64,000 bases of DNA from NCBI GenBank assembly GCA_027922465.2, contig BQMF02000016.1:1736001-1800000 (forward strand). The letters run 5' to 3'. Below the pieces are notes generated by a model. That model saw only the letters and a list, made by a program, of their open reading frames with translations, had not been told where the DNA came from and ran no database searches. Position numbers and translations under genes: made by a program. How positions within the stretch are numbered: position 1 is the first letter of the stretch; the number at the start of each line of letters is the position of its first letter. Of this stretch, positions 23,741 through 35,809 are shown one piece after another. The stretch comes from Turritopsis dohrnii (Eukaryota > Cnidaria > Hydrozoa > Anthoathecata > Oceaniidae).

Positions 23741-24164
23741 ATCTGAAAAAAATTCGGAGTTTCATTCATTATTTCATGAGAAATAACGTTTTCAGGAGGT
23801 TGGATACACGATACACACATCGTAGATAATTTATGAATACTAAAACATCGTGCGTATAAGTTGTTTTGATGAAATTATAAGAACAATAGGCTTTTGTTGA
23901 AATGTGAGTAATACATTCAATGTGACACTTATTTCAAAAGAACAAGGTTTTTTAAAAGACACAATGTAGCAATTATGGAAAAAATAATCTTTGTTCAACT
24001 TTTCTATAGAATCATATGTTCAAACCCCGTTTTAAAACATACTATGTTCGTATTTTTATGTTTTATATTTTTTGATTTATGTGCTAATGTGAAAGCTTAT
24101 CAGACCGAAATTAATGGTTTGGCATGAATGTGGTGAACAGACTGTAACAGCGGTATCAAAATCT

Positions 24165-24470
24165 TTAATGTCGTTATGTGACATCAGAGACTCTCAGTTA
24201 AAGTAATTGCTCACGTAAAATTTATTTAAACGTGCGTAACATTGGCTTTGTTAAAGTGAAAGCAAGAAACATTGTTTTCGGAAATTGATCTTGTTGTTAA
24301 ACATCTTATTTGATCGTTAAGAAGTCAATGAGTTTTTCCAAACTTATTTTTCGTTTTTCTTCTTTTTCTACTTTTCCATTTCCTACAAAAATTACATCAC
24401 GAGAAAGACCAAAAAATAAGGATTCGATCGATATAAAATTTATAAAAATTAATTGGATATTTTCTGTAAA
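24165..24470 (-). repeat. Two blocks shared with the 57.8-58.7-kb element
   Basis: GTTATGTGACATCAGAGACTC to AACGTGCGTAACATTGGC (24173-24246) recurs at about 58040-58110. The block at 24300-24470 is the inverted copy of the 22180-22360 repeat. Together they look like a degraded copy of the same element. Confidence 0.6.
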
Positions 24471-24599
24471 AATGCGATGAAAATTTTTGTTGCCAATTTT
24501 TTGGTTGGAACTGTCACATGCTTCATCACACAAAACTGAAAATAACATATTATGTTTGATCTCAGACAAAAATACTGTCAACAACATTTAATAATTTAA

Positions 24600-25285
24600 T
24601 TCTGAGATATCTTAGAAATGTATGTTGCGTTTTTAGAAATAGCAAAGCCACGAGTATTGCTTAAGCCGTGATAGAAGAAATCTTCTTCTATTATTAGATT
24701 TAGGAAAAACAAATAGTTCTGATGGGACGAAAAAGGTTCTGTGTACGCGGTAGTACCTTACTTGCGCATCACTAATCTTTCACAAATACATTGATATTTA
24801 ATGAATAGATTTTCCCAGAATTCAATAGGTTGATTTTGATCATCCAGTCATGCTTACCTGCTTTTAAGCCACATTGACACCACGAAATTTTATCCTCAGA
24901 GCTTTAAGAGACTTGAAATTGTTATTACTAGCTTATGACTCTATTGCTATTAGCAACACGCAAAAGTTATCACGTAGTGTATATAGACTTCGCGTATGCA
25001 GAAAAATCGGCCGTGATAATAAAATATCTTTAGAAACGATCATTAATTTCTAATCACTGAGATATATCAAAACATCAAGTCATCATGAAATTAATCCATT
25101 CAACCCAGCTAAGTAGCGAGGTGAATGTATATCATTAGCAGAAAATATTGATAAAGAACATATGAGATGGAAACTCCACAATGAGCTTTTTCACCGGAGA
25201 TGCATCAACATTAGAGAAGATGATGAAACTGATAATGTATTTGAAATCATTATTGATTCGCGCCTGTGTTTTATAAAAACCAGTA
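24600..25285. other. No recognisable gene
   Basis: AT-rich; no ORF or repeat assigned. Confidence 0.4.
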
Positions 25286-25494
25286 AAGTATGACCTAGTT
25301 GTTCTTATTTTTTCAACATTTTTCAACCTGAATTGTTGTCATTTTGTTATAACTACATTTCAGATTTCAACTTCATTTTGTTCTTGTCCGTGGAACTTCC
25401 AGTAGAATAAAAAATATTTTTTTAGAAATACCTTTGTTACATGCCTTGTTCTTCGCAACCCAATGTGGTAGTGAAACGCATACCATATTAAAAT

Positions 25495-26073
25495 CCAGCC
25501 GCCAAGGCGGCGTCGTTCGCTGTCCATGTCAACCTGCTCTGTATCACCCCGCAGACCCCAATAAACGTCAGATTTCCTTATCAACGGCTCATACAACTTG
25601 TGTTCAGCTAGAGGCAGTTTCGAAATCGCAACCTCTGTTGTGCAGTCAGTGTTGCATCTTAACTTTTTTCCGGGTGTCCCAGTCGGGCAACCAGTGTTCC
25701 AAGTTTTTGTAATTTTGGAGTCGGAATAAAGATACATGCTTCAAATTATTGCACTTAAAACCAGCGATAAGCGAGGGACGTATAATGAGAGAACTGAGGT
25801 TCAATTCTAATGGCTCCTGGACTGTTTTAACTTCCTTTGCTGCTGGCTTTATTGCTTAATAAAGTTTTTTTGCACATGAAGACAAATACGTACCTTGTGT
25901 TTCAAATCTTTCAAATCTGTTTTAAACTCAGCCGTTCATTGTCGCGGTCGCATTTAAAATGTCAGCAAACTTTCTTGCTTTACACAGTGCATTCCGAACG
26001 TGAACTTCACGTGGTTCTTATTTACGATTTTAAACCAATCAAATATCAAACTAAATTTCATAATATGCTCTTT
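25495..26073 (-). mobile_element. Helitron-like element, minus strand, 3' part
   Basis: Read on the minus strand this ends with the hairpin GCCGCCTTGGCGGC and CTGG (25498 down to 25495), an allowed CTRR terminus although the next base is A, not T. The preceding 450 bp match 8515-8960, including the GACTGTTTTAACTTCCTTTG-type block. It is interrupted at about 26074 by a small MITE. Confidence 0.6.
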
Positions 26074-26202
26074 ATTACGGTAGCAGCGAAAGCGAATACC
26101 GTATTAAAACACCCGTGGACTCCTGCTCCTACTCCTACTCCGGCCGAAATGGCAATTAGTCTGCGATTTAGGGTCCACGAGACTCCGCTAATAACGTAAT
26201 TC
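26074..26202. mobile_element. Short MITE with ATTACGGTAGCAGCG end, copy 1
   Basis: ATTACGGTAGCAGCG at the left and CGCTAATAACGTAAT at the right are imperfect inverted repeats. The body (AATACCGTATTAAAACACCC, CCGAAATGGCAATTAGTCT) recurs at 46050-46180. Confidence 0.6.
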
Positions 26203-26951
26203 AAATTCTTATGAAGGAACGCAGCTTTCGAAAGGTTTTACATATCAAACATTTAAAAAGACGTTTTCTTTGATATTATATGAAATAATTCATGAAAGAA
26301 TGAATATAAATCAAATAGGTCTGCATAAAAATAGAAGTTTTAGTTACTTATGCTTCCTGAAAATACATCGATACTTCAAATTTGATTATATATTGTTTTT
26401 CTTGCTAGTAAAGCCTATCAGTTCGAAACTTCTTGTTAGCTCGTTTGTTGTTAGCTACTACACTGTTTAGTGTATTAAGACTTTAAGAGATCTAGTTTAA
26501 AAAGGCAATTATTTGTTTGAATTCATTTTTGGTTTCATGAAATTATAATTTTAAAAACATACGTTTTTTTTTTCAAAACGCGTGGTTTTTTTCTACATAT
26601 GGTCTTAAAAAAATTTTAACTGACTCGTGACTTTCACTTAAAAATAAAAGCGCGTTTATATGAGAAAAAATCATCCTGGCAAACCGAGATCTCGGCTCAT
26701 CACAGCCTCATTCAAAGCCAAGCCAAGTCAACGGTGGTCCTTGGAATATAAAATTAATAACAATAATAATAATAAAAAAAAAAACCGTTATCCCTATAGA
26801 CGATTTCGGAGATAGGACGCCATTATGAATATTTTTTCGCGGTGGGGCAAGTTGGACTTTGACCTCCGATCAAATTAAGCAAAACATAAAGGATTAAGCT
26901 GTGAAAACGACCTTGCGAGTGAAAAAAAAGTTTTTTTTTTGATTTCCTTAG

Positions 26952-27106
26952 AAAGTATAGAATATGCAGCTGGTGAGCAGTCTTTGTTGGACTGCACTCC
27001 ATCGGATAGAATTCTTTGTTACTGTGTGGAGGGTGATAAAAAAACTATCTTCGCAAGTGTGGAAAAAAGTATAAGCTTCAGCGCACGTGTGAAAAAAGTC
27101 AGTATA
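26952..27106 (+). CDS. TRPC exon, first ankyrin-like unit
   Basis: Acceptor TTTCCTTAG, donor AGTATA|gtaagt. It encodes DRILCYCVEGDKKTIFASVE, which lines up with the ERAYLNAVEKGDYATVKQAL start of TRPC ankyrin repeats. The end is phase 0, matching the next exon. The start carries two bases from an unseen upstream exon. Confidence 0.65.
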
Positions 27107-28356
27107 GTAAGTATAGCGTGATTCAGTAATCATTAGAATGCCGTTAACAAAATACGAAGATTTGTTTATGTCCGCCTAAGAGAGATTTCTTATAGGCAAA
27201 AAGTTCATTTCGGACCTGAGAAAAGTGTTTTTTCACATTGCATGTAGGTGAAAAAAGAAAAAAACAACTGAAAACAATATATAGCTTGAGAGAAAATAGT
27301 TAGAGAATTCCTATAACGTTCTTATTTTACAAGAAAATTCAGTCTTGGGCTGTTTTAATTTTGGAACAATGATTGGAGATTCAAATTACTCTAAGTTTGT
27401 TTATATTTTTGGGCAAATATGAGGCTCCTGTGCTTATAAAAACGTTCTTATAAAAAAGCAAGTAACCGAAGAGCATCAGCTACAATCACATTCTACAATC
27501 ACATCCTACCGTTCTTCTTCGATAGTAATTGTATGAACACGCAAAAAAAACCACTGATCACCAAAAACGATGTTTTTCTAAACGTGAAAAATAATCCAGA
27601 GTAAAGGAGTAGGAAGACTTTTCTGATAGAGTAATGGCAGCTTTTTGACGAATGCATAAAGATTTACGTAAACAGGGTGCCATTAGCATTTCATCCCACC
27701 TCTTTATGAAAAGCTCTTTTAGGGTGGAAAGAAAAGAAAAACAACACATACAGTTGGAAACTTTCACATTTGTTATATCTTTTGTTACCTATATATGTTA
27801 TATTTATCGCTATTTTTTATTATATCCATCTAACGAGTACACGATGTTCACAAAACTTTCAAACAAAATTTCGTCACAAATTCTGTCACAACAGCTGAAA
27901 TATTCAAAACATATTTCCTGTAGTTTATTTAACGCTAGTTGTTATTCACGCACACAGCACATAAAATCTTTAAGCATATTTTTTATGAACCAAGACTTTT
28001 AAAAGTAGGACTGATGTCATAGCTGTAACATCCTGTTTTTGTGAAGTCTTTTTTAGTCGAGACCACAGACCACATGTCACAGACGTAACTACAACTCAGT
28101 CAAAATCTGTGGAGACTTGGATAAATAATTAAAACAGAAACATATACAAGTAACAGCTGACAGACAAAACTGAAATAACGTTGGATTCTTGATTATATGC
28201 ATGTGACTAACAAGCTTTGAAAACTCTTTGGTGAAGTTCAGCTACAGAAGTTTTTTGTTGAAGTTTTTCTACAGTTCCAAAAGGACCATGTAACTTTAGT
28301 TTCTTACAGCCTGAAAAAAATTACTATTTGTCCAAACTATTCCTCCTTTTTTACAG

Positions 28357-28998
28357 ATTTTCAAAACAATAAAAAACAAAGACTGTGGTGAGAGTATCAT
28401 GATGGCTGAAAAAATCAAGGAAGAATTGGAAAAGCTACTTTGTGTTGCCACAACACGAAACTATTACAATGCTGTTCTGTTACTCGTTAATTTTGTTGAT
28501 CACATGGAGGCAATAAATAACAGTAATAGTCCCTTCAGTAGTCCTATCAAATCGAGTAGAGCAGTTGTCATAGCAGCCCATCACGGACATTACCAAATCT
28601 TAAAATTACTGTTAATGCGCGGTTTTACTCTTCAAGAACCTCACTTACTCGACTGTCATTGCCAGATATGTTTAACTGACAAACTTGGTCAATCGAGAAA
28701 ACGTATAGAAAGTATGCAAGCATTGATCAACCCTGTATGGATCGCTTTGACGTCATCAGATCCTTTTTTATCCACCTTCAAAATATGTGAAACGGGTCAT
28801 AAGTTCAGTCAACAAGAGGATTGTTTTGAAAAGACTTACAATGCTTTAATCATGCAGAGCCAAAGGTTTTGTTTTGATCTGTTAGACCAACTGGAATCCG
28901 AAGGTGAAGTACAGTGTCTTATGAGGTCGGCCATCAAACACAAGCAATATCCTAACTTAGGCTTCATCAAGTTAGCAATAAAATATGAACAAAAAGAG
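28357..28998 (+). CDS. TRPC exon, ankyrin repeat and TRP_2 region
   Basis: 214 codons from acceptor TTTTTTACAG to donor GAG|gtatgt. An ankyrin helix pair (VVIAAHHGHYQILKLLLMRG) is followed by PHLLDCHCQIC, the conserved PH...C.C..C signature of TRPC linkers, then the INPVWIALTSSDPFLSTF block and AIKYEQKE. These correspond to the family TRP_2 (ALASPSLIALSSEDP...) region. The internal ATG at 28399 is not the start, because the frame is open through the acceptor. Confidence 0.92.
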
Positions 28999-31168
28999 GT
29001 ATGTATGAGTCCTTTTATTTATGTTTAATCGGATAGGCAGGCACAAAAGGGAGGATGAATGAGGCTCGTAACTATTAAACAATATGTTGAATAGGATGCA
29101 TCTTACATTTTGGTTTATTTTTGTTTTCAAACCAACAGAATTTCCATAGCAATTGCATGGAGCAAGGAAATTTATCCGCTAATTAGAGGTGTCGCTTTTT
29201 ATAGTGTTCGCTAATAGCAGAAAAAAACTGTATAAGATAGAAAGAGAACTAACTCAACATCCCTAATGTAGTATCCTTAGCGCATTTATTGCGTACCAAC
29301 ATATAATTAATATGATCCTGCATAAGTTTCATAGTTTTAGTGTCTTTGCGTGAAAGTTTCTTAAGTAATAATTCTATAAAGTAATTTAGAAATTATTAGT
29401 CTGTTGAATCTGGCATAACAATGCCAAAGCATCACAAAAATGCAACGAAAACATTATAACTTTTGGCTCATTTATCTCATAATCTCCTCGACTAACAGTT
29501 GCAGTTTTCGTAGAGATAACCATCCCAGTTTTTTTCGCATAACACAGCACTACCGATGCACTTTTAGGTTAAAAGATAAATAGATTTCAAGTTGAACATA
29601 AACTACCAACTTTTAGCATTTTATTTATCTTTCAGGAAAGCTTAATGTTTAATAATTTACCTGAAATTATGTAGAAGGATTACCCGTCATCACATGGGCT
29701 GATAATTTGAGTTTTTGTCACGATTTTTGCTAATGCCTCAGAGATTTGAAAAGCATTTTATTTAATTTTAGAAGTTGCGTCTCTTCGTTTGCATCCTACT
29801 ACAGCATGACGACCATATTTTAATTGATGCATAAATACTGTTAATTAAATAAGCAACACAGGCTAAAGTTAATCCTTTCAACTTAGGGTTAAGATTATCA
29901 CTTTTGCCCCAATATTTTCGTCACTCTACAGGGGCGGATCTAGGATTTTTTAAGGGTTAGGCAAATTTTTTTTGCCAAACACACATAAGGGCGCAATCGA
30001 TGAAATTTACGCCAGTTTACGCCCAATCTAATACATACTTTTCGAAATGTAAAAAATATAAACTCGAATTCATTCGTCCTAACGTAAGGAGTGTTATAAT
30101 GCAAGCCTGTATTGTTGCACTAATGGAATAAGGGAAATAAACAAAAGAAAACTAATTGAGTATGAATGGAATGTATTGAACTATATACTTTATGTAGGCC
30201 AAAATAATATTTTCTGCCAGATTGGAGGTTAAGTAAATAACCAATAAATTACTTCATCTGTTATCTTCTTCATTTTCTTGATTGCTTGTACATGAACAGG
30301 AAGAATCCATCAAATGAAAACATACTTGTAATGAATCAAATAAATAAATTTTCTATCACCTATACCATGATAGATTGGAGCACTCAGATAAATACATGAT
30401 ATTTCATCTATGTACTGGTCAAGATGGTCAGATAGAAAGAAAAGAAAAGAAATAATGTTAAGAAATAGAGTAAAATGACCAAAATCAAAGTTACAGATAA
30501 GCTCCTTGATCATCATCCGGCAGCAAAATAAAAACAGATTTTTGCACTAGGCGTTCACCAAAAATCAAATAGTATACCCTATGGTTAAATAATTAATGTC
30601 AACCACAATATAGCAAAAGATGGTGTTTCCAGAAATCCCTGAGACAAGTCCAAGAACCTATATATAAAACTACACAACAGATAAATTATGTACTGCTTCC
30701 TCTTAAATAAGAGCTACAACATTTTTTCCAGAATTTAATGTAGCATAGGAAACAAGAAGTCAAACTAAAACATTATGAAATTACCTTTTTCAAAAGAAGA
30801 CATAACATAGGTTTTTGTAAAATGAAAGAATAACTCCAAAGATGTTAAAGTGTTCCTTCATCCAAAATGATATTTCGAGGGATGATAGAATGCACAAAGT
30901 TGTTTCAGAAGTCTTAGTATTTGGAAATTCTGTTTCCTTGGGCAGATATTTTGATTTAAAAATCATAAAATCATACAATACATAATTATGATGTATAATT
31001 ATGTATAAGAATAAGATTTTTATTCTTTGTTTATGTGTGTAAACTCTCAATATATTATAACTTCATTTTCTTATCACTCACGCTCTTTCTCTCTATAGTA
31101 AATTAAAAAGATATAGTATTAATGATAACTTGCGATGAGAAGTTTAACCTATACACTATCTTATTATA

Positions 31169-31333
31169 CAGTGGCGGATCTAGAGGTATGTCGAAATTTG
31201 TGTAGGAGAGTGTTAGCAATCTAACCATAAAAGAAAAGCGTCCAAATAATCCCATTGGTAATATAAATTGAATTCACAAATTATGTTAATGCTCTCCTAC
31301 ACAAATTTCAACATACCTCTAGATCCACCACTG
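31169..31333. mobile_element. Nested 165-bp MITE of the same terminal family
   Basis: Near-perfect inverted repeats of about 47 bp starting CAGTGGCGGATCTAGAGGTA, flanked on both sides by TTATA. The short terminus matches the host element, and the duplication length is the same. Confidence 0.85.
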
Positions 31334-32129
31334 TTATATACATCATAAAAAATATGCATTGCATAAAGTGAATGTAAGATTTCGAAAATTAAATACATAT
31401 TTTATCTCAGAAACTGGAAGTAAGTAATACTAACAAGAGGCTTTTTGATCTCTATCATATTGGTTCATATCATTTTGGACACAGGATCCTTTTAAAGTTC
31501 TTTAATTCAAAACCAGACAGTCATCTCGAACCAAGAAAAATTATACTGAACTGTACAAATAAGTTACCAGGTAGAGATACTGGTGCTAAAAAAACCATGC
31601 AGCTGCCTACGCAAAACAACTCAGAAAAATAACAATGACTTTGTGTATTATAAACTCAGTCATTCAAACGTAACTCCATAACATTTACAGATGCATTTTT
31701 GGTTAACAGAAACAGATATATACCAAAAATATTTATATACATCATTAATCAATAAAGAATAGGCTTCGGTTCAGTTGACACAAACAAACTTATTATACAT
31801 AGCTGAGCTAATAATTAACTGTCAACGAATTATGGTGCTAATAATCCATGCTAATCATTTATATTACATAAAATAATAAAACACTTGCTTAGCAGCCACA
31901 ATGTTTTCATTTCGCAAAAGCAAAAGAAGAGACACAACTCGAAAAAAAAAATGCTTTTCCTAGATTTTGAAGTCAGTTTTCAACAGATGTATTAAGTGAA
32001 TTCAAAATTTCCTAATTAATACTTCATTATTGCTATCAAAAGCTGCAACGATGTTTTCTAGCGAATCCATGTTGAACTGGGTCTAATTCGAAGGTCCCCC
32101 ACGGTCGTTTTGTGCAGATTTGGTGACCA

Positions 32130-32295
32130 TTCATTCAATAAAGTGTGTAAACCCATGGTTGTACCTTAGGCAAATTTTCTTCTGGTTCATTCATTTAAGG
32201 TGTGTAAACCCATGGCTCCTTAGGCAAATTTTCTTCCAGTTCATTCATTAAAGTGTGTAAACCCGGGGCTCCTTAGGCAAATTTTCTTCGCCTAA
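32130..32295 (+). repeat. Tandem repeat inside the hAT-like element, three units
   Basis: Three copies, roughly 55-65 bp each, of a unit with AAAGTGTGTAAACCC, GGCTCCTTAGGCAAATTTTC and TTCATTCATT. Confidence 0.75.
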
Positions 32296-32623
32296 GGTGA
32301 GCGTTAGGCACTAGTCTGTGTTGTCAATGTGACTATGAGAAGGCGTTCTCGGGGCAGAGATCACTACCTATAAACTCAAGCTGTAAAAAACATTAATTTT
32401 TAACATCATGGCGCGCGCCGCGCCTCTCGCCGGGAGAATAATAATCCTATTTGGGAAAGAAAGGATCGGGCGGATTGGATGCGGGGGGAATCTCTTGATA
32501 TTTTCGATTATTGTCTGATTATTGTAATACAATACCTTTTTCATACAGTTTTATGAAAAACATTATTTAACTGATTTTGGGTTAGGCATTTGCCTAAGTT
32601 GCCTAACCCTGGATCCGCCCCTG

Positions 32624-32760
32624 CTCTATGACTCTATGTCGCAGACTCAAAAGAACGTCAGATATTCCCTATTGCTTTTCGAGACATTTGGCTCAAAACA
32701 TTACGTTGTTTTCGTACGCTGTGCAATGGTTTCACACTGACGTCAGTCAAAGATCTTGTC
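32624..32760 (-). mobile_element. Helitron-family fragment split by the hAT-like element
   Basis: AACGTCAGATATTCCCTATTG and CTGTGCAATGGTTTCACACT match the inverted units at 10.9-11.7 kb; the other half is at about 29905-29929. Confidence 0.6.
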
Positions 32761-33110
32761 AAGCCCTTCACACTTTCATGCGTTCAAATTTAAGGCAAGT
32801 TTAAAGCTTGTTATAATCCCCTCTACGGCAAAGTAAAGGAAGGTGGCAGTACGTTGTTTTGGGGCAAATATCTATTTTCTTGCTATATATTAAAATAACC
32901 ACTACAGTACCGACACACTGGTTAAAACAATGCACCAAACGAGGCGATTTTCGCTGTAAAAAACATCATGTTTTATAACTATACTTTGCCAGTAAAATCA
33001 ATGACGGTTAATGATAAAAGCAATTCAAGTAAATTTATTCGATGTGTGAATAATTTCAATTTCAAACTAACTGTTACTGGAAAATATTTTACCCATGAAA
33101 TATTTTTAAG

Positions 33111-33345
33111 GTTGTTTCACATCCAATCCTGCAACACGTTCTGGCGTCGTTGGTGTTTGGTAGCGTGCCAAAATGGCGGACAAGCAGTTGGATTTATAAA
33201 ATCACTTTGATTCTTTCGCTGTCTGTTCTGTTTCCTGTAACGTCCTTGATTCACTTGTTATTTCCTTGTTCGCATTTTGGCCGCCTTGCAGCTGACCCTC
33301 TTATCAAGTTCATAAATGGGGCGGCCTCATTCATGACTTATCTTG
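33111..33345 (+). CDS. TRPC exon, pre-S1 and start of S1
   Basis: Acceptor TTTTTAAG, donor CTTG|gtgagt, phase 0 to 1. VVSHPILQHVLASLVFG matches the family FVAHPNCQQLLATLWYDG stretch. Pre-S1 hydrophobic helix YKITLILSLSVLFPVTSLIH and DPLIKFINGAASFMTYL follow, equivalent to KPFIKFICHTASYLTFL. Confidence 0.92.
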
Positions 33346-33813
33346 GTGAGTTTAACCTTGGTTGGAATTGTTATAATCTTTACCTCCCTTGGTAAGTTTG
33401 ATCTTGGTTGGGGTTGTTTTAAACTAAACTTAACATATCAAAAGTTTATTTTCTTGCACAATTTGAAATATCTTTAAAAATGATGAAAGGGAATTTTCAA
33501 AAAATCATTTTTCATTCCTGAGATATTGCCATTTAAAGGTTTTGCTCAAAACTGGATCTCCATGGTAACGTGACATCACAGTGTTCAAAAAGAAATTGCT
33601 GATATATGTAAATAACTCAAGAAGTATTAATGATGCACTGCTAATATTGTATATAGTATGTATAGTGACAAACACCTACAGATATCAAATCTCTTCAAAT
33701 AATTGTTGCCATGGTTACCCTGACTTGCTTTCAGATCTCTTCTGTTTTTTGTTGACAAACCTGACAAACCAGTTTACAACAGTTTTAAATATGAATGCTT
33801 TCGATTGTTTCAG

Positions 33814-33935
33814 TTCTTTTGGCTTGTATTGCGGCTCATGAAAAAAACGGCCTACGGGCTGGTGAACCTCCTACTGCCATCGATTACGTCATGTTCATTT
33901 GGAATATAGCTTTGATGATGCAGGAAGTTCGACAG
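33814..33935 (+). CDS. TRPC exon, S1 end and S2
   Basis: Acceptor TTGTTTCAG, donor CAG|gtacag. It continues S1 (VLLACIAAHE), then GEPPTAIDYVMFIWNIALMM and QEVRQ, corresponding to the [22 protein letters not shown] S2 block. Confidence 0.9.
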
Positions 33936-34155
33936 GTACAGATTTTGATAACATATTTTTAAAAGTTTCCCTATTTAGGGTTACTCTTTTGGACAACCCT
34001 ACCTCCTTATCTTTGACTTTTTACAAACCAAAAATGTGGATGAAGTCCTTTGTATTGGAATGCAAAAGATCAGGAATAGACTTCCTGGAAAATACTTCCT
34101 TCTTTAATCTGAACATCGATGATAACAGAAAAGTTGGTATTTTCTTAAATAAAGT

Positions 34156-34312
34156 GTAGTTTATACAGTCCAACTTTTGCCTTGTCTAATGTAAATCAAA
34201 TGACCTAAACTTATGAAAACTCTTGCATTCTTAAGTAAAAGTATTGACTTTGCCTAATCGCAAGTCAATTGATTTACATTAGACAAGGCGAAAGTTCGAC
34301 CGTATAAACTAC
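34156..34312. mobile_element. 157-bp MITE in a TRPC intron
   Basis: Inverted repeats of about 48 bp starting GTAGTTTATAC and containing CCTTGTCTAATGTAAATCAA; about 60 bp of loop. Target duplication not clear. Confidence 0.75.
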
Positions 34313-34412
34313 GTCTAAGGAAGGAGAACACAAGAGAGTGGCCACCTGAATATAAAAATAAGGTAAAAGTAAACAAAAAGGTAAAAATAAGGTAAATTCT
34401 TTACCGCTTTAG

Positions 34413-34685
34413 TTGATGAAAGAAGGCAAGCAGAAATACTTCATATGCGGCTGGAATTGGATTGATATCTTCATGGTAGCTTTGATGTTTACAGCGTACA
34501 TTATGTGGATAATATTGTACTTCATAAACCCTTACCACACTGATGAATCGTTGCGCTTTGCCATCAGTTTTGCAGACGGGTTCTTTGCACTTGGAATTGT
34601 TCTCAGTTTTTTCCGTTTGGTTTATCTGTGTCAAATCACTCGATTCCTTGGCTTGTTACAATTGTGTCTTGGTAGAATGTTACAG
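34413..34685 (+). CDS. TRPC exon, S3, S4 and S4-S5 linker
   Basis: 91 codons, phase 0 to 0. WNWIDIFMVALMFTAYIMWI is S3 (family WWNLMDFAMNSLYLA). FADGFFALGIVLSFFRLVYL is S4, and LGLLQLCLGRMLQ is the conserved S4-S5 linker (LGPLQISLGRML). The open frame beyond 34685 is intron. Confidence 0.93.
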
Positions 34686-34837
34686 GTATGTTCTTTCCTC
34701 TTGAAAACATTGAAATATGTTGGGTTTTTTTTCCAAAAACAAACACAGACGAAATGTCGAACTACTCTCAAAATTTCACAGTCTTCTTCCATAATAATCA
34801 GATCCTTAACCTCAGACACGGTCCCTTCTGGTTTTAG

Positions 34838-35007
34838 GTTATATTCCAGTTTGCGTTTATCAGTTGTGTGGTATTGTGTTCCTTTTCTGTTGGTATGTTG
34901 TTCCTATTCCAATCTTCATTGAAACGTCAAGAAATGATAAATAATATACGAGGAAAAGAAGCAAATGAATCAGTTGTTCACACATATCTGAGTGGTGGTT
35001 ATAACGG
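34838..35007 (+). CDS. TRPC exon, S5 and turret
   Basis: Acceptor GGTTTTAG, donor CGG|gtaagc. S5 is VIFQFAFISCVVLCSFSVGM. The following hydrophilic loop (LKRQEMINNIRGKEANESVV) is the extracellular turret and holds an NES sequon. Confidence 0.9.
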
Positions 35008-35289
35008 GTAAGCTGCATTTAGATAATTATTTATCAATGTTTTCCCAGTATATCCACTTTGTTGAAATTGTTTTAACATGGTGGTTCTAGCCCATTTAAA
35101 AAACCCATCTGGGCTATGGAAAATGCAATAACCTTTTGCCTCTTGGAACGTTACTCTATGTCCGATAAGCAAATGATAATGTAACATCGAGATATTGACA
35201 CGATATTGCGGCTTAAAAGCGGGGCTGCAGCATATTCAATTAATGGTACCACATGTCACACCAACTAAATGTCTTTTTCTTCACAACAG

Positions 35290-35485
35290 CTTAATACCAA
35301 CAATGATAACGATGGCTTGGGCTAGTATGAACATGGCGGATCTAAAGAGCTTAGAAGGATTGGATGACGGTACAATGATTCATCTTTGGAGCTACCTATT
35401 GTTCACTCTCTATCATGGCGTATCTATGATCGTCCTTCTTAATATGCTGATTGCTATGATGAGTAATTCATACCAACAAATTGAG
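35290..35485 (+). CDS. TRPC exon, pore helix, filter region and S6
   Basis: The acceptor TCACAACAG gives one base that completes a Gly codon. Pore helix and filter: IPTMITMAWASMNMADLKSL. TRPC channels normally have LFW here; this protein has MAW, while the Asp seven residues after the Trp, implicated in Ca2+ selectivity in Drosophila TRP, is kept. S6 MIVLLNMLIAMMSNSYQQIE is nearly identical to the family consensus. Confidence 0.93.
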
Positions 35486-35809
35486 GTAGATATCAAAACA
35501 TCTACAATAATTATTATGAAACAGTATCATAAGTAATCAATTCCTCAAATCACCATATCAGTTACGAGTGGTAAGTTTTGATGATTCTAGGACAATAACC
35601 TGACCAGACATTTACTCACTTTTCATTACTCCCTCGATTTACACAAGTTTTTTCGATAATAAACACTCTGACAATGTCCACTGGAAAGTGTGGACGAATA
35701 TATAGTAAAAATAAAAATCAAGACTTTGTCATCTTTTCTTGGTTTTAAAATGTTTAGGTTTCTGGTGATTTTGTTTTTAATTTTAAGATTTGTTTCTCGC
35801 TATCACTAG

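Larger units (their letters stand above)
29930..32623 (+). mobile_element. hAT-like DNA element, 2.7 kb, with 5-bp target duplication
   Basis: Ends CAGGGGCGGATCTAGG and CCTGGATCCGCCCCTG, continuing with GGGTTAGGCAAA / GGCATTTGCCTAA...GCCTAACCC. Both sides carry CTCTA (29925-29929 and 32624-32628). The flanks join into a Helitron-family sequence (compare 11545-11590), so the empty site can be read. No transposase is recognised. It holds a nested MITE, a tandem repeat and a possible LINE scrap (30790-31050, minus). CAG-type ends fit hAT; the 5-bp duplication fits the hAT5-like groups rather than classical 8-bp hAT. It lies in the third-from-left TRPC intron (28999-33110). Confidence 0.82.

Noticed and set aside
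8456..26199. A similar ORF (starting MLLALLLNK) occurs at 8761-8456 (minus) and 25837-26199 (plus), suggesting a conserved protein.
   Set aside because: The two lie in inverted copies of the same Helitron-like DNA; the peptide similarity follows from DNA identity, the reading diverges after indels, and no domain is recognisable.
34838..34922. Continuous 169-codon ORF 34413-34922 as a single exon.
   Set aside because: Family alignment stops at LGRMLQ with a donor at 34686; S5 continues in a different frame from the acceptor at 34837.
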